This document shows, one piece after another, positions 8,862-17,783 of a stretch of 49,086 nt of DNA (its first letter is position 1; every line of letters begins with the position of its first letter). The notes beneath the pieces are model-generated. The model was given only the letters and a program-made list of their open reading frames with translations, did not search any database and was not told the origin of the DNA. The stretch covers positions 1 through 49,086 of the forward strand of contig JBDKVB010000118.1 of NCBI GenBank assembly GCA_039679385.1, in the 5' to 3' direction. The translations under genes and the position numbers were made by a program. This DNA comes from Armatimonadia bacterium (GTDB lineage: Bacteria > Armatimonadota > Zipacnadia > Zipacnadales > JABUFB01).

Positions 8862-10532
8862 ATGGTCACCGTAGACGGCCGCAAGGTTGTTGTCGACACG
8901 AAGACCCTCACGGCCTGCATCGAGAACGGTTTTCTCACCTCGCTCCGCAGCAAGCTCGACGGTGAGGAGTACCTGTCCCACTCCGACGTCAGTCGCTCGG
9001 CGCTCCAGCTCCTCTATCCCGGCCAGCCGCCGGTCGATGTGGTCGGCAACCTCGCCGCACAGATCACCGGCCACCAGCTCTCCAGCCATGCCGCTGAGCT
9101 CCGGTTCAGTGGCTGGGAAGCGGACGGGGTGCTGCACCTCAGCGAGGACCTCGAGACCGGCGACCTGATTGTCGAACCTTCTGCCTACTCCTCCCGCTCA
9201 GGCGTCCTGAGCTGCCGCTGGCTCATGCCCGGGCCACGCCGGGACCTCGAGCTCGTAGCCCCCTTCTTCCAGGGCATCAAGCTCCCCCTGAACGATCCCT
9301 TGCTGCAGCGCCGGTGGTTCTGGCCACAGTTCTGGGAGGCCGGTCTGGCGATCCTCCAGGGCCCCAAGGGCGGCTTCTGGGTCCACTGCGAGGATGACCA
9401 CTACCGCTACAAGGCGCTGAACATCGAGGCTGGTGTGCTGGGCTTCGAGACCGAAGCCTACGGGCCGCTGGATGGCAGCCTCGGCGCCGGCGGCCTTCAG
9501 TGGCGCCTCGGCGTCTACCAGGGCGACTGGCAGGTCCCTGCCGCCGCCTACCGTGACTGGCTGTGGCAGGCCTACGGTCTCGCCGAGGAGCAGCGCCGAC
9601 GCCTGGGCTGGGTGAAGGACATCCGCTTCGCGCTCTCCTGGTACGGTGGCGACCCGGCGATCCTCGACGCCCTGGCCCGCAAGCTCGATCCCCACAAGGT
9701 CCTGCTCCACTTCTCACAGTGGCGCACCGACGCCTACGACGAGAACTACCCGACCTACGTGCCCTCCGAGAAGGCGCGTGCAGTCTTCGCCAAGGCCAAA
9801 GAGATGGGCTTCCACCTCATGCCCCACTGCAACTCGGTGGACATGGACCCCACGAACCCGGCCTATCACTACCTCCGCGATTTCCAGTACCGCGATGTTC
9901 AGACCCGCCGCCTGATCGGCTGGGGCTGGGACAAGGACGCCGGTGGCGTGCTCGGAGTGCCCAACTCCTACCACTCGCTCTCCGAGAACCGCCGCCGCAA
10001 GGTCATGGTGAAGATCCATCCGGGTCTCGCCATGTGGCGCTCGATTCTCGCCGAGAGCATCCAGCAGGCCGTCCGCGACGTGCAGACCGATACCGTCTTC
10101 ATCGACGTCACGCTCTGCAGTCACAACCTGCACAACTGCCTGGTCGAGAACACCACCTCCAGCGAGGGAATGAAGCGGATCATCGCGCAGATCGCCGGGC
10201 TTGACGGTGGGCTGGCCGTGGGTGGCGAAGGCCTCAACGAGATCACCATGCAGGGGCTGTCCTTCGCGCAGGCCCACCTGTTCCAGAGCTGGCATGCCAG
10301 CGCCGAGGGTCTCGCACGCACTGGAGGCTGTGCGCTCAACGACTTCCTGTGGGGACGTCTCTGCCGCACCTTTGGCTACAGTGGCCTGTCGGGGAAGGAC
10401 GAGAACGAGCGGCTGCGGATGCGCATCCACGAGGAGCACGGCGCGATTCCGACCGTGGTCGTCCACAGCGCCGAGGAGATCGACAACCCCAACGAGGGCG
10501 TGCGACGTGCCCTTGACCTGGCCCGATCCTGA
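8862..10532 (+). CDS. DUF6259-type glycoside-hydrolase-like protein
   Basis: 556 aa without a signal peptide, so probably cytoplasmic. Residues about 1-250 look like a galactose-mutarotase-type beta sandwich. Residues about 255-550 look like a TIM barrel with strands ending in acidic residues: VLLHFSQWRTDAYDENYP, HLMPHCNSVDMD, TVFIDVTLC (candidate Asp) and LAVGGEGLNE (candidate Glu). The arrangement resembles clan GH-D/GH101-like glycosidases and the DUF6259 family. The substrate cannot be read from the sequence. The start has AGGGGG nine bases upstream. It meets the secreted DUF5696-like gene tail to tail, and the two could act one after the other on the same glycan, inside and outside the cell. 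The family call is from pattern recognition. Confidence 0.72.
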   Translation: MVTVDGRKVVVDTKTLTACIENGFLTSLRSKLDGEEYLSHSDVSRSALQLLYPGQPPVDVVGNLAAQITGHQLSSHAAELRFSGWEADGVLHLSEDLETGDLIVEPSAYSSRSGVLSCRWLMPGPRRDLELVAPFFQGIKLPLNDPLLQRRWFWPQFWEAGLAILQGPKGGFWVHCEDDHYRYKALNIEAGVLGFETEAYGPLDGSLGAGGLQWRLGVYQGDWQVPAAAYRDWLWQAYGLAEEQRRRLGWVKDIRFALSWYGGDPAILDALARKLDPHKVLLHFSQWRTDAYDENYPTYVPSEKARAVFAKAKEMGFHLMPHCNSVDMDPTNPAYHYLRDFQYRDVQTRRLIGWGWDKDAGGVLGVPNSYHSLSENRRRKVMVKIHPGLAMWRSILAESIQQAVRDVQTDTVFIDVTLCSHNLHNCLVENTTSSEGMKRIIAQIAGLDGGLAVGGEGLNEITMQGLSFAQAHLFQSWHASAEGLARTGGCALNDFLWGRLCRTFGYSGLSGKDENERLRMRIHEEHGAIPTVVVHSAEEIDNPNEGVRRALDLARS

Positions 10533-10557
10533 GGCCCCAGGGCTTCCGCCCTAACAC

Positions 10558-10592
10558 AAGGGGGCAGCGCCTTCCACAGGCGCTGCCCCCTT
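10558..10592. terminator. Strong bidirectional hairpin terminator
   Basis: GGGGGCAGCGCC (10560-10571) pairs perfectly with GGCGCTGCCCCC (10579-10590) around a 7-base loop. Flanking AA/TT extend the stem to 14 bp. It lies between the convergent stops at 10532 and 10634. It is the clearest intrinsic-type terminator in the window, though the T-run is only two bases. Confidence 0.75.
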
Positions 10593-10633
10593 CCCGCTAC
10601 ATGAGCTCTTGCGATTGCCTTTGAGGTGACCGC

Positions 10634-13600
10634 CTACAGGGCGATCTCGTAGGCGAAGGAGCTACCGTCGCATTCCATGGCCACTTCGTCGCCCTGCTGG
10701 TTGAAGCGGACCTCATGACGGCTTCCGGCGGCATCCACAGCCTGGGCCCCCTTGACCTGCATCCCACGGCAACCCAGAGCAGACAGGCGCAGCGTGAGAC
10801 CGAAGGCCGGGCTGTTCGGAAGCGGAGTGACCGTCAGTCCCGTGGCAACCTTCTGCACGCGGAAGGCCCCGTTCGTCACCGCGAAGCCGAAGTCCAGCAC
10901 CTTGCCCTCGGGATTCATGCGCTCCGGTCCTATCTCCTTGACACCCGCTGGCGGCGCGAGGGTGATCGCCGTGATTCCATCGGCATCGCGTTGAACCTTG
11001 AGCGTGCCCACCCATACTGCCTGGTCCGCGATCGGCACCGAGGGTCCGCGCAGCGACAGACGTCCCATGGAGTCGTACATCCCCAGGGCTGCCATGTACT
11101 CCCCGGCAGCCTGATCCGCCGGCACAGTGACAGTCCGGCTGTAGCGGATCTCGCCCTTCCACTGACTCGTGGGCGTGGCCGGTTCATGGTCATCCTGGAA
11201 GGAGATCTTGTCCTTACGCGCCGCCGACTCGTTGTAGAAGTGGTTGAAGATCCGCAGGTTTCTGGGAGCCGGGGCGTCGGCCTTCCACACAACGTCCCAG
11301 CGGAACTGGTTCCCGCCCAGGTAGGTGAAGTTCTCAACCTGCGGCTCGATTCTCGCCGCGCTGCCCACCGAGAAGCTCCGGGCGTTGCAGTACCAGCCAC
11401 TCGGGCCGGTAGTGCTCTCCGAGTACACGCCGTCACGCCGCTCCACCGCCGACATCAGCCCGCCCGTCGCAGCCGGACCCTTTACCAGGTACCCGTAGCC
11501 GGGCAGAACCCTACCCTCGACGCTCCAGTCCGTTGTCCCCCGGTTGACGTAGACCTTGGTGCCGTCACTCCAGGTCACGATCTGCCTATGCATGTCGCCG
11601 GCGGCATACTCGAACCCGACGATGTCCTTGAGTGCCAGGCCGCGAGCCACGTCCTGCGCCAGCCAGTACTTGCGCACAGCGTCGGTTCCCCAGCATCCCG
11701 CGTCCGCCATCAGCGCATGGCCGACCAGTATCTCATCGGATATGTAGTCGTCGGACATGATCCCGTGGTCGCTTCGCCCCAGACCGCCCTCGTAGCGGTT
11801 GGAGTACCCGACCCCATGCAGGATGAACCGGCTGTGGTTCACCGCGTCGTACCAGGGCACTCGTTCCCAATCCTCGCACTCCAGCCGGATCGTGCTCTGG
11901 ACACCCCGCTCGCTGGTCAGTCGCAGGTGCTGGGCGTCCGCGCCATCCAGGTACCCAATGAGCTGATCGTGCCCGGCCTCCGAGGTCGTCGGTGCGTTGT
12001 CCCCGAGCGTATCCCGGATGTAGGCGAAGGCCTCCCCGAACTTCTGCCGGGTCTCCGTGTTCGGATGGAACTTGCCCTCGTGGTCGTAGTAGTCCCAGCA
12101 GCCCGTCGAGGTGAACACGTCCAGGAAGTAGTGCGTCGGCGCAACGTTGTCGCGCACAAGCTTCAGGTTGCGCTCGATGAAGGGCATGATCCGGTCCGGC
12201 CGCCAGCGATAGGACTGCGCGTCGCGTCCTTCGTTCAGCCAGGCCTTGATCGGCTTGCCGTCCTGCGTGAAGCAGAGGTCGTCGTAGGTGTAGTCGGCGG
12301 CATCGGGGTAGAAGTCAATGTAGTTGTCATGCAGGCCCCAGAGAACGCCGGCATCGCGGCAGACCTGCCCCATGCGCCTCATGTCTTCCAGCGTCCCCAG
12401 GCTTGGATCGGGAGGCCAGATGTCGGGTAGTCGGTAGTCGTAACCCCAGCGCTGCCACACGTGCTTGGTCAGGAAGCTGTCCGTGAGCCCGTAGCGGATC
12501 ATCTTCTCCATCTGGTCGGCAACGTCCGCATAGCGGCCACCCCAGATGTCGAAGCAGAACCGACCCGCGAGCTTCTCTACTCCCGCTGCCGGCTTCTTGT
12601 CGTAGAGGGGGCGGTACCGCAGTGCGCAATCCATCGCACCCGTCTCCGCTGCCACCAGGGTGAGCATGCCGCTTCCCCGGGTATGGAGGGCGTAGCGCCG
12701 GGCATCCGGATCAACCTCGAGGTAGTCCGGAGGAACATCATAGGCCTGCAGGACCGAGAGTCCGGAGGAGAAGTCGAAGCCCACGTGACTCGTCGCCAGG
12801 GAGTGGCCGCCAAAGCCAGCCCGGAAGGCGCTGGGCTTGAGGACCCGGTACCCGTGCCCGAAGTAGACGGCCGGGGCTTCCTGGTCCGCCGCTCCGAGAG
12901 CGAAGTCCGTGATGCGGTCCGGGCAGTCGAACTTGACGCGCAGGCCATCGCCATCGGTCCAGAAGCTCAGGGTCAGGTCCACCGGCACGCCCGAGCGCTC
13001 CAGATGATGCACGTGTACCGCACGCCCGTTCTCGCGTCGAATCTCGTACCCGCGCGAGCTGTAGACGGTCGGCCACTTGAGGGCGTTCTGGTTGGCGATC
13101 TGTACCCCGAAGCCGTCGAAGCTGACCCGGGAGTTCCGCCCCACCAGGGTGACGACCCCATCAACCATCCCGCGCCGCGACGGACTCAGGACCACAGCGT
13201 AGCGCGAGTTGCCGGTCCCGACGACAAAGGTCAGGCGGCCGTCAGGCTGAAGGGTACCCGCCAGCAGCCGCTGGCCGACCTGTCCGTTCTCCGCCGCAAT
13301 GTCTCCAAAGGGCCGCGTCTCCTCAGCCGGTATCGCACCCACGACCACGGTCGGCTCTGCCCAGTAGCACTGATCGCAGGAGGTGTTCTTCGCAGGACCG
13401 GGATGGCTCTCCAGGCGCAGCAGGACCTGCTGCCCGGCAAAGCGGCTCAGGTCCACTTCCGCAGGCACCCAGGTCTTCGAGGCATGGAAGTTCTCATACA
13501 GCGGCTGAAGGCTCGTGCCGGGTGGAGGTCCGGCCAGTACCCGGAACAGCACGCCGTCGCTCTGGGGCTCGCTCGCGGTGCTGTCGCGGAGCGCCGTGGC

Positions 13601-14326
13601 GAAGGTCAGCTTCACCGGCTTCGTAGCCGGAAGCTGCAGCAGGTAGTCGCAGTAGACGCTGCCTCCGCCGGGGTTCCAGGTCGGGTGCATGGTGATGGCG
13701 GGCCTGCTCGTGCCTCGGTTGACGGTTGTGAAGTCGACGCTGGCCCGGGACACCGCGTCGCTACCGCGCCAGCCGCTCGGTTTGTACTGGACCGGCCCGT
13801 CGAAGTAGCGCCAGGCCACCCGTTGCTTGCCGAGGGTCCACAGCGGAAGTGCCCCGCGCTCCGGAGCCGCTACTGCGGTCATCTCGGTCGGTTGCGGGTA
13901 GGTCTCGTTCGCAGCCGCGAAGGCCGTTGTGACGATCCGCACCGCATGGGCCGTCATCGCCTGGCCGCCCTGCGTGAAGTCCAGGTAGACGTGCACCGGG
14001 TACAGCGCCGAGTAGCTGCCTGTCCCAAAGCGGACCGCGAACTCCAGTCGGGTCTTGCCCGCAGGGCCCAGCCGCCAGGACTTGTTGGCTGCACCATAGG
14101 TTCGCGTGTTGTCCACGAGGTCGCCGATCCGCGCAGTGCCGACCAACTCCGAGTTGCCCGTGTTCTCCAGCGCCACAAACACCGGCACAGGCTTCTCGAA
14201 CTCGGTGACGGTCGGGACCTCCTCGACGAGAACCTTCAGGTCGCCTGCGGTGGCCTGATGGCCATTCCACGCGAAAGCCAGGCAGGGCAGCAGGATCAGC
14301 GCGGCAAGTAAGGCAAGACGTTGCAT
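10634..14326 (-). CDS. Secreted DUF5696/GH101-like glycoside hydrolase
   Basis: 1230 aa from the ATG at 14326, which has AGGAGG six bases upstream. A longer frame reading back to 14407 lacks a signal peptide at its front. Residues 1-20 are a Sec signal ending at CLAFA. The first 500 residues are beta-rich (CARDB-like WRLGPAGKTRLEFAV, then sandwich domains). Residues about 590-990 form a TIM-barrel-like domain with candidate catalytic residues Asp736 (HYFLDVFT) and Glu783 (TTSEAGHD), placed as in endo-alpha-N-acetylgalactosaminidase-type GH101 relatives. The C-terminal about 230 residues are accessory beta domains. The likely role is cleavage of a complex glycan outside the cell. It is the last gene of a long minus-strand block, 71 bases after corA. 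Confidence 0.78.
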   Translation of the reverse strand: MQRLALLAALILLPCLAFAWNGHQATAGDLKVLVEEVPTVTEFEKPVPVFVALENTGNSELVGTARIGDLVDNTRTYGAANKSWRLGPAGKTRLEFAVRFGTGSYSALYPVHVYLDFTQGGQAMTAHAVRIVTTAFAAANETYPQPTEMTAVAAPERGALPLWTLGKQRVAWRYFDGPVQYKPSGWRGSDAVSRASVDFTTVNRGTSRPAITMHPTWNPGGGSVYCDYLLQLPATKPVKLTFATALRDSTASEPQSDGVLFRVLAGPPPGTSLQPLYENFHASKTWVPAEVDLSRFAGQQVLLRLESHPGPAKNTSCDQCYWAEPTVVVGAIPAEETRPFGDIAAENGQVGQRLLAGTLQPDGRLTFVVGTGNSRYAVVLSPSRRGMVDGVVTLVGRNSRVSFDGFGVQIANQNALKWPTVYSSRGYEIRRENGRAVHVHHLERSGVPVDLTLSFWTDGDGLRVKFDCPDRITDFALGAADQEAPAVYFGHGYRVLKPSAFRAGFGGHSLATSHVGFDFSSGLSVLQAYDVPPDYLEVDPDARRYALHTRGSGMLTLVAAETGAMDCALRYRPLYDKKPAAGVEKLAGRFCFDIWGGRYADVADQMEKMIRYGLTDSFLTKHVWQRWGYDYRLPDIWPPDPSLGTLEDMRRMGQVCRDAGVLWGLHDNYIDFYPDAADYTYDDLCFTQDGKPIKAWLNEGRDAQSYRWRPDRIMPFIERNLKLVRDNVAPTHYFLDVFTSTGCWDYYDHEGKFHPNTETRQKFGEAFAYIRDTLGDNAPTTSEAGHDQLIGYLDGADAQHLRLTSERGVQSTIRLECEDWERVPWYDAVNHSRFILHGVGYSNRYEGGLGRSDHGIMSDDYISDEILVGHALMADAGCWGTDAVRKYWLAQDVARGLALKDIVGFEYAAGDMHRQIVTWSDGTKVYVNRGTTDWSVEGRVLPGYGYLVKGPAATGGLMSAVERRDGVYSESTTGPSGWYCNARSFSVGSAARIEPQVENFTYLGGNQFRWDVVWKADAPAPRNLRIFNHFYNESAARKDKISFQDDHEPATPTSQWKGEIRYSRTVTVPADQAAGEYMAALGMYDSMGRLSLRGPSVPIADQAVWVGTLKVQRDADGITAITLAPPAGVKEIGPERMNPEGKVLDFGFAVTNGAFRVQKVATGLTVTPLPNSPAFGLTLRLSALGCRGMQVKGAQAVDAAGSRHEVRFNQQGDEVAMECDGSSFAYEIAL

Positions 14327-14397
14327 GACATACCTCCTAGATGCTGTGGGGGGCGGCAGAGGGACTGCTTTCCAGTTGTGAGGGCCGCAGTGGCTCC

Positions 14398-15462
14398 CTA
14401 GATCCATTGCTTACGCCGGAAGAACCGCAGCATGAGCACGGTGGCGAGAACGACCACGCCCCAGAACATCGCATACCCGTATCGCCAGCCGAGTTCGGGC
14501 AGGGTCTTGAAGTTCATCCCATAGACGCCGGCCAGGAAGGACAGGGGCATGAACACCGTCGCGATGATCGTCAGGACCTTCATGACCTCGTTCAGGCGGT
14601 TGCTGACGCTGGACAGGTAGATGTCGATCAAGCCCGACTGGATGTCCCTGAAGGTCTCGATGGTGTCGATGATCTGTATCGTGTGATCGTAGACATCGCG
14701 CAGGTAGACCTGCGTTTTCTCCTGCACCAGCGGCGTCTCACCACGTTCCAGGAACCCGAGGACATCGCGCACGGGCCACACAGACTTCCGCAGGGCGATC
14801 ATGGCGTTCTTGAGCTTGTGGATGTCCTGGAGGACCTCCGGGCTTGGGTCTTCGACGACGAGGTCCTCATACCGCTCCGTGTCGTCCTCAATCTGCTCCA
14901 GCACCACGAAGTACTGGTCGACGAGCATATCGATGAGCGCGTAGGCCAGATAGTCAGCGCCCATCTGGCGGAAGCGGCCGGTGCCGGCCTGGATGCGCTC
15001 CCGGATACTCTCGATGGCCGTTTCCTCATGCTCCTGGAAGGACACGACCCAGGTCGGTCCGAGCACCAGACAGACCTGGTCGCTGGTGATCTCGTCTTGC
15101 TCGTCGTCGTAGCCCGGAAGCTTGAGCAGGACGAAGATGTAGTCTCCGAAGTCCTCCACCTTCGGGCGCTCGGCGATGTTCATGATGTCCTCGAGCACAA
15201 GGGGGTGGAGGCCGAAGACGGTTCCCACTCGGTCGAGAACAGCGGGGTCCTGAACGCCGACAACGCTCAGCCAGGCCACCGGCTCGCCGCGGTTGATCTT
15301 GTCCAGATCGGGCAGGTGCCGGATCGTCCGCTTGGTGCAGTGCTCGTCATCGTAGGTCACCAGGCGCAGGCAAGTCGCTTCACCGCTGGGCTCACCAGTG
15401 TGTACCAGCGAACCCGGCGGCAAACCAGCCTTCCGTGCACTGCGTCGCATGTTGCGTCTCAT
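14398..15462 (-). CDS. corA: CorA-family divalent cation transporter
   Basis: 354 aa with a large N-terminal cytoplasmic domain and two C-terminal TM helices. The diagnostic GMN motif lies in VYGMNFKTLPELGW at the end of TM1, and the protein ends with a basic tail (RFFRRKQWI). The family forms pentameric Mg2+/Co2+/Ni2+ channels in the inner membrane. An alternative start four codons in (15450) is possible, and neither start has a strong ribosome site. The gene begins 17 bases after the cutA stop, so the two are probably co-transcribed. Both concern divalent metals. Confidence 0.93.
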   Translation of the reverse strand: MRRNMRRSARKAGLPPGSLVHTGEPSGEATCLRLVTYDDEHCTKRTIRHLPDLDKINRGEPVAWLSVVGVQDPAVLDRVGTVFGLHPLVLEDIMNIAERPKVEDFGDYIFVLLKLPGYDDEQDEITSDQVCLVLGPTWVVSFQEHEETAIESIRERIQAGTGRFRQMGADYLAYALIDMLVDQYFVVLEQIEDDTERYEDLVVEDPSPEVLQDIHKLKNAMIALRKSVWPVRDVLGFLERGETPLVQEKTQVYLRDVYDHTIQIIDTIETFRDIQSGLIDIYLSSVSNRLNEVMKVLTIIATVFMPLSFLAGVYGMNFKTLPELGWRYGYAMFWGVVVLATVLMLRFFRRKQWI

Positions 15463-15479
15463 ATCTGCTCAACTCGTCT

Positions 15480-15815
15480 TCATGCGTCGGAGAGTGGCAG
15501 CGCCGTCTCGCTGCGGATCCACCCCAGGTAGTCAGGGCTTCCGTCTATGATCGGCGTCGCAACGATCTCCGGCGTCTCATAGGAGTGAAGCTCGCGGATT
15601 GCCTTCGCGAGCGGCTCGAAGCACTCGGCCCTTGTCTTGAGCACCAGGAGCCACTCCTCGGCCGTCTCCAGCTCGCCCTTCCACCAGTAAGTGCTGACAA
15701 TCGGACCGATCCTCTGGCAGCAGGCGGCCAGGCGCCTCTCGACCAACTGCCGTGAGAGGCGCTCCGCGGCTTCACGGTTGTCCACCGTCGTTGTGACCAC
15801 GACGAACTCGGCCAT
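15480..15815 (-). CDS. cutA: CutA1 divalent-cation tolerance protein
   Basis: 111 aa, full length for the family. Hallmarks are FVVVTTTVDNREAAERLSRQLVERRLAACCQ and YWWKGELETAEEWLLVLKT, followed by the HSYETPEIVATPI strand. CutA1 forms very stable trimers linked to copper or other divalent-metal tolerance, with unclear biochemistry. I chose the ATG at 15815 because AGGAAGG sits eight bases upstream. A GTG two codons earlier is too close to that site. It is 16 bases from the heparinase-like stop and 17 bases before corA. Confidence 0.95.
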   Translation of the reverse strand: MAEFVVVTTTVDNREAAERLSRQLVERRLAACCQRIGPIVSTYWWKGELETAEEWLLVLKTRAECFEPLAKAIRELHSYETPEIVATPIIDGSPDYLGWIRSETALPLSDA

Positions 15816-15831
15816 CAGCACGTCCTTCCTG

Positions 15832-17685
15832 CTACTTGGCCTCAGCGAGCCACTCCTCCAGCGGACGCACCTTCGGCGCCTCGACCGAGGCCTCTCCAGG
15901 CGTCAGCAGAACCGCAATCCGTGCCTCGGTGACAGGCCCGGCCAGACGCACTACCAGCTTGCGCGTGCCTTCGTTCTGCTTCTGCGGCTCAGCGGGCTGA
16001 GTGCCGACCGTGTCGAAGGTGGCGCCTTCGGGCGACAAGAGGCGAGCCTGGAGGGTCTTGCCCTTGAGTGTGAGGGTAGCCCTTGCACCCTCGCACTTGA
16101 CCTCGGCCGCCGTCACCATGCCCCACAGCGCTTCCACCGGATCGTCGGCCTGAACCTCGTCCTGGACCAGTACCGCCTTGCGGTTCACCAGCGCCGTACC
16201 GCGCCAGAGCCGGGTGACTGCTGTCTTGTACGCTGACGTCAGGTCTGCCACCGCGTAGGACATCTCGGGGCCGGCATGAAAGCCCAGGATCGGCGCAGCC
16301 GCCTTCGGGTCCTGGTTCTCGTTGTTGATCAGAAGGGTGTTGTGGCTCTCGGTGCGCAGGCGGTAGTAGGTCCAGCGCTGCTTCCCGAAGTAGCCCGGCA
16401 TGTTGTAGTTGTCCGAGCCCAGGTCGCTGGCCCAGCGCTGTCCCAGGGCATCAAGGACGAAGCTGCCGAGGTCCAGGTGACTGTGGTTGGCCTTGTTGTC
16501 GCCGCCCTTGAAGCCGACGAAGATGGCGTCGGGGTCACTCCAGGAGCTGCGGAAGAAGGCTACCTGCACGCCCTTGAAGTAGGCGTCCAGCGGCTCGCCC
16601 GTCTCCTCCGGCGACTTCTCCTGCGGGTCATACCACACCAGATCGAGCGCCTCAGGCTTCGTAGCCCGCTGGCGCTGCTGCCAGGCGTAGAGGGGTTGAT
16701 CGAAGCGCTTCGCCAGCCAGAACATCTCGCTCGCGCTGCCGATGCCGTCACCTGCGTCGGCGTAGTTGAAGGTCTTCCCGACCGGTCCGCTAAAGTGCAC
16801 CCGGAACAGCCCGGCGCGGTCAAACCCCGGCGAGTTGCTGAAGCCCTGATCACTGCCCAGCGCCGTCTCCAGCGAGGCCAGGAAGTAGACCGTGTAGCGC
16901 GTCGCGTAGCCCCAGTAGCCGGGACCCTCAGCCCACCCACCATCAGGACCATAGGAGGCCATCGCCAGCGGCAGTGACTTGAAGGCGCCCGTCAGTATCT
17001 CGTTGGAGATCGCGGGTTCCTCGTCGCCGATTGCCAGGGCGCCGATGCCCAGGCCGCCGTTGCAGACCTGGTTCCAGTTGTGATTGCACTTCGCCCACCA
17101 GCCGCCGCCGTCGTAGACCTTCTTGCCCGGCATCAGGCCCAGGTTCACGATCGCCTTGCGGATCGTGTCGCGTTGCTCGGGGGTCATGACATCGTAGAGC
17201 CAGTCATAGCCGATCCCCAGCGCGTGGGTCATCTCGGCGGTATCCAGGAAGTGCGAGGGGTTCCAGTCCGGGAACCCGGCGGCCGCCAGCATCTCCTTCA
17301 GCGCACGGTCGGCGTACTGCTTGTCACCGGTCAGGCGGTAGGTCAGTGCCAGTGTGTAGACCCGGCTCACGCAGCGACGGCTCTGGTCCAGTAGACGCGG
17401 GCCAATCAGCTTGTGCTGGATGGTGTCCGGGGTCTTCAGCAGCTTGTCGGCCTCTGCCCGGATGCTCTCGAAGTAGGACTTCGCCGTCTCGTCCCGGGCG
17501 ATGCTGTCCTTGATCTTGGCGAGGTCCTCGTTTGTGCAGATCAGCCGTGGGTGCCCCTGGCGCAGTGTCTTGAGCACGTTGCTCACTTCCTTGGCAGGTG
17601 GTGTCGGAGCTGCAGCCGGCGGCTGCGCAACCGAGCAGCCGCACAGACCGAGAAGGATGAGGGCGACCAGCGTTAGCCGTACCAT
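15832..17685 (-). CDS. Heparinase II/III-like polysaccharide lyase, lipoprotein
   Basis: 617 aa. The signal peptide ends in a lipobox (LCGC, Cys17), followed by a Pro/Ala linker. Residues about 40-330 form an alpha/alpha toroid (GHPRLICTNEDLAKIKDSI, FLDTAEMTHALGIGYDWLYD, HNWNQVCNGG, GPDGGWAEGPGYWGYATRY). Residues about 360-600 are a beta sandwich with the family motif NHSHLDLGSFVLDALGQRWA. Conserved Asn, Tyr and His residues of heparinase II/III lyases are visible in these segments. It should eliminate uronic-acid-containing polysaccharide at the cell surface. The exact substrate is unknown. It is 16 bases before cutA and 98 bases after the UroD-like stop, with GGGAG eight bases before its ATG. 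Confidence 0.87.
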   Translation of the reverse strand: MVRLTLVALILLGLCGCSVAQPPAAAPTPPAKEVSNVLKTLRQGHPRLICTNEDLAKIKDSIARDETAKSYFESIRAEADKLLKTPDTIQHKLIGPRLLDQSRRCVSRVYTLALTYRLTGDKQYADRALKEMLAAAGFPDWNPSHFLDTAEMTHALGIGYDWLYDVMTPEQRDTIRKAIVNLGLMPGKKVYDGGGWWAKCNHNWNQVCNGGLGIGALAIGDEEPAISNEILTGAFKSLPLAMASYGPDGGWAEGPGYWGYATRYTVYFLASLETALGSDQGFSNSPGFDRAGLFRVHFSGPVGKTFNYADAGDGIGSASEMFWLAKRFDQPLYAWQQRQRATKPEALDLVWYDPQEKSPEETGEPLDAYFKGVQVAFFRSSWSDPDAIFVGFKGGDNKANHSHLDLGSFVLDALGQRWASDLGSDNYNMPGYFGKQRWTYYRLRTESHNTLLINNENQDPKAAAPILGFHAGPEMSYAVADLTSAYKTAVTRLWRGTALVNRKAVLVQDEVQADDPVEALWGMVTAAEVKCEGARATLTLKGKTLQARLLSPEGATFDTVGTQPAEPQKQNEGTRKLVVRLAGPVTEARIAVLLTPGEASVEAPKVRPLEEWLAEAK

Positions 17686-17783
17686 GGATATCGCTCCCTG
17701 GAGTGATGATGCTTTGGCCTATTCGGTAGCCTCTACCGGGCGACCTCCTGAGGCCAACCCGGGTCGCTCGGCGACCAAGGGCT

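Noticed and set aside
10715-14311. Two long plus-strand open frames (571 and 616 residues) opposite the DUF5696-like gene.
   Set aside because: The same antisense effect: composition is low-complexity and there are no recognisable motifs, while the minus strand carries a signal peptide, a ribosome site and catalytic-type motifs.
17762-17776. A 6-bp stem (GGTCGC/GCGACC) between the UroD-like and heparinase-like genes.
   Set aside because: It is short, straddles the gap close to the UroD stop, and has no T-run. It is not convincing as a terminator.
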